Origin: Micromonospora mirobrigensis
Lineage (GTDB): Bacteria > Actinomycetota > Actinomycetes > Mycobacteriales > Micromonosporaceae
DNA: 64,000 nt
Direction of reading: 5' to 3'
NCBI RefSeq assembly: GCF_900091555.1
Contig: NZ_FMCX01000001.1
Location: forward strand, 868,001-932,000
Positions 59,116 through 64,000 of this stretch are shown here, in pieces. Positions within the stretch are counted from its first letter, which is position 1; every line of letters starts with the position of its first letter. Both the position numbers and the translations under genes were made by a program. The notes under the pieces were generated by a model. It was not told the origin of the DNA and searched no databases. It was given only the letters and a program-made list of their open reading frames with translations.

Positions 59116-59693
59116 GTCACCTCCACGTCGAGGGCCCCGGCGCGTAAGCGCCGGGGCCCAGGGTTACGGGTCAGAACACCATCTGCCGACGGGAACGTCG
59201 GCTTGTCAGATCCGCACCGGCCACAACTGACGGCTTCGGGTGCGGGGATCGCATATGCGTGACCGGAGACCACCTCTCGTTCGATGGGAACTGCGGTGTC
59301 CGCCCGGCCTGAAATGACGGCCGACGGCGGGCGATCCAACGGTGTACGGCCCTCCCTTTCCTCTGCTACTTCTTCCCTGGCTGACGTACGGTCCGCCGGC
59401 GCGGGAGCCCACGCGACTTCACGGCCCCCACACGTACGGCGAACATCAGCTGGAGCCCTGAAAGAGCCTTGGCCCCACCTGCACCCCGGCTCGCATGACG
59501 CCGGGTGACGTGCTCCTCATGCTTCTCGGGAGGAGGCGCTGAAGCCTGTTCCTCCCGTCGCCGCCCGTCGTGACCTCACGGCCGGCCGGCCCGTCTGCGT
59601 TCTGACGGATCTTTCCTCTCGACTTGAAGAAGAGTATGCCAGCCTGAAGAAGATGTCTAGTCGTTCCAGCCTAGATTTTCTGGGCGCCGTCCA
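59116..59693 (-). promoter_or_regulatory. long gene-free upstream region of the MerR gene
   Basis: No coding frame is convincing here. A 12-bp perfect hairpin with a 4-nt loop (GGGCCCCGGCGC / GCGCCGGGGCCC, 59132-59159) sits just before the MerR ribosome site. CCGACG/CGTCGG (about 59176-59191) is a smaller stem. Two direct TGAAGAAGA repeats start 20 bp apart (59625, 59645) near a possible minus-strand promoter (CATACT with upstream TAGACA). The transcript would have a leader of about 500 nt or encode a small RNA. Confidence 0.4.
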
Positions 59694-60180
59694 TCAGGAT
59701 GGCTGGCGGCCCGGGGCCGGTCCCGCGCCGAGCCGGTTGAGCCGTTCCCGCACCTGCCGGGCCGGCTCCTCGTCGTCGATCTCCTCGTAGGTGACCATCG
59801 CGCGACGCAGGCCGGTTACGGCGGCGGTCGGGTCACCCAGGCCGAGGAACGCAGCGGCGCGGTCGGCCGGCGCGCCCGGGCCGTCATCCGCTCGGGCCCG
59901 GGTCTCTCGATCAGCTCCAGGGCATCGTCCAGGAGGTACTTCAGCGCCGCCCACCGCGCAAAGCTGGTCGTCGCCGCCGAGCCGGTCGGCGGCGACGGCG
60001 GAGAGCGCCACGACGGTGGTGTCGAGCAGCCAGTCGACGGCCCGACGTCGGGCGGCACGCCGGTCCTCGGTGGACTGCTCCTGCCGCAGCCCCATGTCGG
60101 CGTAGAGCCGTCGAGAAGCAGCACTGTTGTTCCGCGCCCAGCACTGACCCGCACAGCGGTCGCACGGCCTTCCCCGTACG
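59694..60180 (-). pseudogene. TPR-like protein remnant with frameshifts
   Basis: Coherent protein pieces lie in two frames: RRAVDWLLDTTVVALSAVAADRLGG, then WAALKYLLDDALELIE in a second frame, then DRAAAFLGLGDPTAAVTGL and TYEEIDDEEPARQVRERLNR back in the first. The pieces read as helical repeats of a regulator or TPR protein C-terminus. No intact start is found. Confidence 0.4.
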
Positions 60181-60246
60181 CTGGCGACGGTCCGGCGGGC
60201 GACCCAGCGACCCGTCGACGATGCCCTACCCGAGGGGGACCACAAC

Positions 60247-61539
60247 ATGACGGCGGTACCGGACCAGCGGACGGATGCCGCGGAGTCGTCGGCTGCCGAG
60301 CAGGCGGCGGCGGAGGACCTGCGGGCGCTGTTCGGGCAGTCGATCGCCGTGTTCGCCGCGCTCGCGGGGCCGACCCACGTGGTGGAGGCGGCGAACCCGG
60401 CGTTCCTCGCCACTGTCGGGGAGGACCGGGCGCGGGTCGGGGTCCCCGTCGCCGAGCTGCTGCCCGAGCTGACCGGTCAGGGCTTCATCGCGCTGCTGGA
60501 CGAGGTCTACCGCACGGGTGAGCCGTACACCGGCCGGGACGCCCGGGTGGTGCTGGGCAGCGGCCCGCACGCGCGGGAGGCGTTCTTCGACTTCACCTAC
60601 GAGCCCCGCCGCGACGCCACCGGCGCCGTGACCGGGATCCGGGTGATCGGGGTGGAGACCACCCAGGTCAAGCACGCCCAACGGCTGATGGCCGAGCACC
60701 GGGCCATGCTGGAGCAGATCGCCCGGCAGGCGCCGCTGACCGAGGTGCTCGACGGGATGGCGCGCTGCATCGAGAACCTGGCGCCGCAGGAGGTGCTGGT
60801 TTCGGTACTGCTCGCCGACCCGGACGGCCGGCACCTGCGCCACGGCGCGGCGCCGAGCCTGCCCGGGTTCTACAACGAGGCCATCGACGGGATCGCCACC
60901 GGTGAGGGCGTCGGTTCCTGCGGTACCGCCGCCCACCGGCGGGAACCGGTCGTCGTCATCGACATCGTCACCGACCCGTTCTGGGCCGACTTCCGGGAGC
61001 TCGCCGGCCGGGCGGGGCTGGCCGCCTGCTGGTCGACCCCGATCCTGGCCCGGGACGGCAGCCTGCTCGGCACCTTCGCCATGTACCACCGCACCCCGCG
61101 CGTCCCGCAGGACAGCGACCTCGCCCTCTCCCGGGTCTTCGCCGGCACCGCGGCCCTGGCCATCGAACGCCACCACGTCGAGGAGGCGAAGACCGCCGCC
61201 GAGGCGCGCGCGGCGGCGGCGCACGACGAGCTGGCCAGGGCGGTACGCGCGGAGCGGCAGCTCCGTGCCGAGGCCGAGCGGCGCGCCGCCGCCGCGGCGG
61301 AACTCGCCGACCGGATGCGCGCCGCGGCGGCCAACCAGGCCGCCCGACCGCACCCCGAGCACTGCCAGCTCGGTGGCGCCCAGGGGTGCCCGGCGCCGGC
61401 CCGGATCAAGGTGGCCGACTCCTGGGGCGACTCGGCGTGGGGCTGCGACGACCACGTCGAGGAGGCCATCCTCAACGTGCGGTCGGTCTTCATCGCCAGC
61501 GAGGAGCTCGGCGGCCTGGCCGCCTACCTCGACCGGTGA
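60247..61539 (+). CDS. PAS-GAF sensor protein with Cys-containing C-terminal domain
   Basis: 430 residues. A PAS-like domain (about 25-145; FEAANPAF-type VVEAANPAFLATVGEDRARV), a GAF domain (about 160-315; VGSCGTAAHRREPVVVIDIV, then WSTPILARDGSLLGTFAMYH), a coiled coil rich in Ala/Glu/Arg, and a short C-terminal domain with four Cys or nearby polar sites (EHCQLGGAQGCPAP, AWGCDDHVEEAI). There is no kinase, GGDEF or phosphatase domain. It may act by protein partners. GAGGGGGACCACAAC precedes ATG 60247. Confidence 0.8.
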   Translation: MTAVPDQRTDAAESSAAEQAAAEDLRALFGQSIAVFAALAGPTHVVEAANPAFLATVGEDRARVGVPVAELLPELTGQGFIALLDEVYRTGEPYTGRDARVVLGSGPHAREAFFDFTYEPRRDATGAVTGIRVIGVETTQVKHAQRLMAEHRAMLEQIARQAPLTEVLDGMARCIENLAPQEVLVSVLLADPDGRHLRHGAAPSLPGFYNEAIDGIATGEGVGSCGTAAHRREPVVVIDIVTDPFWADFRELAGRAGLAACWSTPILARDGSLLGTFAMYHRTPRVPQDSDLALSRVFAGTAALAIERHHVEEAKTAAEARAAAAHDELARAVRAERQLRAEAERRAAAAAELADRMRAAAANQAARPHPEHCQLGGAQGCPAPARIKVADSWGDSAWGCDDHVEEAILNVRSVFIASEELGGLAAYLDR

Positions 61540-61585
61540 CCCCGTTCGCCGGCGGTGGGCGGGAACCGGGGTGCGGCGACGCGGT

Positions 61586-63700
61586 TCAGCCGCCCCGGGA
61601 CGAGCCGGCCGGCATCCGCCGCCGGCAGAGCGCCACGTCGGCGCGGGAGCCGATCGTCCGGTAGAGCTTCGTCGCCTGGTGGTGGTAGCCGCGCAGGTAC
61701 GCCTCGGCGCCCTCCCGCCAGGGGCTCGACGCGATCCGGGACAGGGCGGTCGCGGGTACGCCGGCGGCCCGCATCAGGATCGGCAGCTCCACGCCGATCT
61801 CGGGCGGTAGGAAGCTGGCGCCGATGACGTCGATCGCCTCCTCGACCAGTGCCGGCACCCGTCGGGTGGTCCCGCTCCGGCCGGCGGCCAGCGCCGCGGC
61901 GAGCATCGGGGCGTACGCCCGGCCGTGCCAGCGGCTCCCCCGGCGGCTCTGCTCGGTCAACCGTTCCAGGGTCTGCGCCGCCCCACCCCGGTCGCCCCGC
62001 CACAGTTGCAGCCGCCCCTCGAGATGGAGGCACTGGTCGGTCAGGAAGTGCCCGTCGTCGTGGGCCAGCCAGCGGCGTACCCGGCGCTGCGCGTCGGCCC
62101 GGTCACCGGACCAGAACGCCCACCACGCGCCGGCGGCGGCCAGGTACCGCAGGTCCTGCGGGCAGCCGCGGGTGCCGGCGGTGGCGTGGGCGCGGTCGAG
62201 CAGCCGGCCGTACCGGGGGAGGTCACCGAGGCAGGCTGCGGCGTCCATGGCGTTCACTGCGAAGACGACGGGCACCCAACCGGCGAGACGTTCGTGCTCG
62301 GCCGTGGCGACGAGGCAGTCGTCCAGCCCGCCGGGGTCGCCGAGGTCCAGCCGGGCGATGCCCCGGTTGCTGAGCAGGCGGTTGCGGTCCGCGTCGTCGG
62401 GCGTCCGCTCCCCGTGCCGCAGCACCGCGTCGGCCTGGTCGACGGCCGCCTCCGGCTGCCGGGTCACCGCGAGCAGGCCGGCCAGCGAGGCGACCAGCGG
62501 CACCGGCCAGCCGGCCCGGGGGCGGGACGCCAACAGCCGTCGGGCGGCCGTGAGGGCGCCGAGCGTCGTCGCCCGGTCGCTGCGGCACCAGGCGATCCGG
62601 GCGACGGTCAGCTCGGCCTCGACCGTGCCGAGCAGGTCGCCCCGCTGGGTGAAGAGCCGGGCCGCCTCCCGGGCCTCGGCCGCTCCGGCGCCGCTGTCCC
62701 GGGCGCGCTGGTCGGCCAGCCGTACCAGGAGCCGGGCACGGTCGGGGTGGTCGGGCGCGGTCGCCGCGAGGACGGCGGCCAGGCAGTCTCGCGCCTGTCC
62801 GTGCCCACCCATCCGCTCGGCGAAGTCGGCGGCGCGCAGCAGCGCCCGCCGGGCCGACAGGTCCCCGTCGGCGTGCGCCGGTGGCTGCGGCCGTCCGGCC
62901 AGGCGAGGGTCCGCACCCCGGTACCGCGGCGTCCGGTGCGGGTCGCGGGGCGCCGCTCCGGGTGGCGCGGCGGCCGTCCCGAGCGGCCGGGCCGGGTACG
63001 GCCGGTGCGCGACCACCGCGGCGGAGCGGTCACACCTGTCGATGACGATCGCCAGCCGCTCCCGGAGCCCGTCGTGGTCCGGCTGGTCGGCGAGCACCCG
63101 GCGCAGCGCCGGCAGCGCCGCGGCCGGCCGGTCGAGGCCGAGTTCCAGGTCGACCAGGGTCGCCACGGCGTGCTCGCGGAGCTCGCCGAGCGCCGTGACC
63201 TCGGGCCAGTCGCGGACCCACGGGTGGAGGCCGCCGAACGGGGGGCCGTGCCACAGGTCGAGGGCCCGGTGGAGCAGCCGCGCCGCCCGGTCGACCCGGC
63301 CCTCGGCCGCCGCCCGGAGGGCGTCGTGGTGGCGGTGGCGGAAGACCAGCACGTCGAGGTCGAGCGCGAGCAGGCGCAGCGCGTACCCGGTCGGCTCCGC
63401 GTGGATCCGGCCGCCGGGGAGGTCCAGGGCCGGCAGCGCCCGGCGGAGTCGGTGGATCTGCACCTGGACCGCCGGTCGGGCCTGTTCGGGGTCGCGGCCC
63501 GGCCAGAGCGCGGTGGTGATCCGGGCCACCGGCACGATCCCGGGGGCGTGCAGCATGAGCAGGCCGAGCAGCAGCCGGCGCTGCCGCCCGGTGATCACCG
63601 CAGCGGAGCCGTCCACCTCCCAACCGAGGTCACCGAGGAGGTGGCCACGTTCACGGCGACCCTCCACGGGCGGGCACCCGGATCGATGCATGTGAATCAT
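61586..63700 (-). CDS. SARP/AfsR-type transcriptional regulator with TPR-like C-terminus
   Basis: 704 residues from ATG 63700 (a second ATG is at 63691). The N-terminal OmpR-like winged helix (GRQRRLLLGLLMLHAPGIVP, LWPGRDPEQARPAVQVQIHR) is followed by a bacterial transcriptional activation domain and a long TPR/helical region (ARLLVRLADQRARDSGAGAA, LLGTVEAELTVARIAWCRSD). An NB-ARC ATPase is absent between them, unlike AfsR. SARPs activate secondary-metabolite genes, but no cluster is visible beside it. It converges with the PAS-GAF gene. Confidence 0.82.
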   Translation of the reverse strand: MIHMHRSGCPPVEGRRERGHLLGDLGWEVDGSAAVITGRQRRLLLGLLMLHAPGIVPVARITTALWPGRDPEQARPAVQVQIHRLRRALPALDLPGGRIHAEPTGYALRLLALDLDVLVFRHRHHDALRAAAEGRVDRAARLLHRALDLWHGPPFGGLHPWVRDWPEVTALGELREHAVATLVDLELGLDRPAAALPALRRVLADQPDHDGLRERLAIVIDRCDRSAAVVAHRPYPARPLGTAAAPPGAAPRDPHRTPRYRGADPRLAGRPQPPAHADGDLSARRALLRAADFAERMGGHGQARDCLAAVLAATAPDHPDRARLLVRLADQRARDSGAGAAEAREAARLFTQRGDLLGTVEAELTVARIAWCRSDRATTLGALTAARRLLASRPRAGWPVPLVASLAGLLAVTRQPEAAVDQADAVLRHGERTPDDADRNRLLSNRGIARLDLGDPGGLDDCLVATAEHERLAGWVPVVFAVNAMDAAACLGDLPRYGRLLDRAHATAGTRGCPQDLRYLAAAGAWWAFWSGDRADAQRRVRRWLAHDDGHFLTDQCLHLEGRLQLWRGDRGGAAQTLERLTEQSRRGSRWHGRAYAPMLAAALAAGRSGTTRRVPALVEEAIDVIGASFLPPEIGVELPILMRAAGVPATALSRIASSPWREGAEAYLRGYHHQATKLYRTIGSRADVALCRRRMPAGSSRGG

Positions 63701-63880
63701 GCTGACCGCTCGGTGGGGCACCCGCAACCGGCGGCTTTCACCGCGCTTACGTCGGGACGCTAAACGTTGCCCCCGGCGTTCGTCGTTCGGAAACTGCAAG
63801 GCGACACGCACGGTGCGGATTTGAACGCTCCAAGTCACCAGCGGTGACGAACCTGGGCGAAGAAGGGGGTCCCGTCGGAC

Positions 63881-64000
63881 ATGCGCCGCTCCCACTCGTC
63901 CCTGCTCCGACACGTCGGGCCGGTCGCGTCCGCGGTGGACCGCGTCCTGGCCCGTGACCTCCCGGCACTCCTCGGCCCACCGCAGCCGTCCCGCGACGCC
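63881..64000 (+). CDS. start of an unidentified gene (runs off the window)
   Basis: Open from ATG 63881 to the edge, 40 codons: MRRSHSSLLRHVGPVASAVD then RVLARDLPALLGPPQPSRDA. AAGGGGG is upstream but rather far (about 13 nt). Too little is visible to name it. It is divergent from the SARP gene; the 180-bp gap contains no other feature that I can support. Confidence 0.4.
   Translation, partial: MRRSHSSLLRHVGPVASAVDRVLARDLPALLGPPQPSRDA

Overview
The window is high-GC actinobacterial DNA, most like Micromonosporaceae (a Micromonospora-type genome). Supporting signs are the codon use, the short GGGGCCCC-bearing repeats, the many TANNNT leaderless promoters and the family content. This assignment comes from recognising protein families, not from a search.

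Chromosomal backbone, 1-30.4 kb. The left edge holds transporters and enzymes: an APC permease, an EamA exporter, a HAD hydrolase and a PhzF-like protein. A block follows whose gene set resembles the M. tuberculosis Rv1207-Rv1232c neighbourhood: MgtE-N/CBS protein, DUF1003 protein, Mrp, TatB, HtrA, O-methyltransferase, DUF3117, Tag, DivIVA-domain protein and FolP2. The sigE-rseA pair expected between htrA and the methyltransferase is absent. Then come a lone nuoA, a Pro/Thr-rich surface protein, korAB (ferredoxin-dependent 2-oxoacid oxidoreductase), an azoreductase/MarR pair with an obvious operator, a K+ channel, and a popR-clpP pair with two adjoining PopR-type boxes. A Tat-secreted beta-helix protein is bracketed by two copies of a GGGGCCCC repeat.

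Regulators and a compact biosynthetic cluster, 30.5-43.6 kb. An AraC/GyrI regulator, an XRE-TPR regulator and a 55-residue secreted peptide gene lie next to a nine-gene operon. The operon encodes an ATP-grasp ligase, Fe(II)/2-oxoglutarate oxygenase, SDR, class III aminotransferase, KAS III, acyl-CoA dehydrogenase, FlK-like thioesterase, MFS exporter and FemAB-like aminoacyltransferase. It has a consensus -35/-10 promoter and no NRPS, PKS or carrier protein. The HTH-TPR regulator plus secreted peptide looks like a peptide-pheromone (RRNPP-type) switch beside a small-molecule pathway. This is the strongest candidate in the window for an undescribed system.

Accessory island at tRNA-Arg(CCT), 43.9-57.7 kb. 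Imperfect copies of tRNA-proximal sequence occur at 43993-44167, 52572-52714 and 57617-57663. Between them lie an IS110 transposase, a 5'-truncated RHS/YD-repeat toxin with a TTG-started putative immunity gene, a helicase pseudogene, an AbiEii-type nucleotidyltransferase pair, an AraC remnant, a TetR-controlled epoxide-hydrolase/SnoaL locus, a damaged copy of the regulator gene, and a leaderless DUF4143 ATPase.

Right flank, 57.7-64 kb. A small hypothetical gene, a cold-shock protein with a structured leader, a MerR-type regulator with a long upstream region, a frameshifted TPR remnant, a PAS-GAF protein, a SARP regulator and the start of one more gene at the edge.
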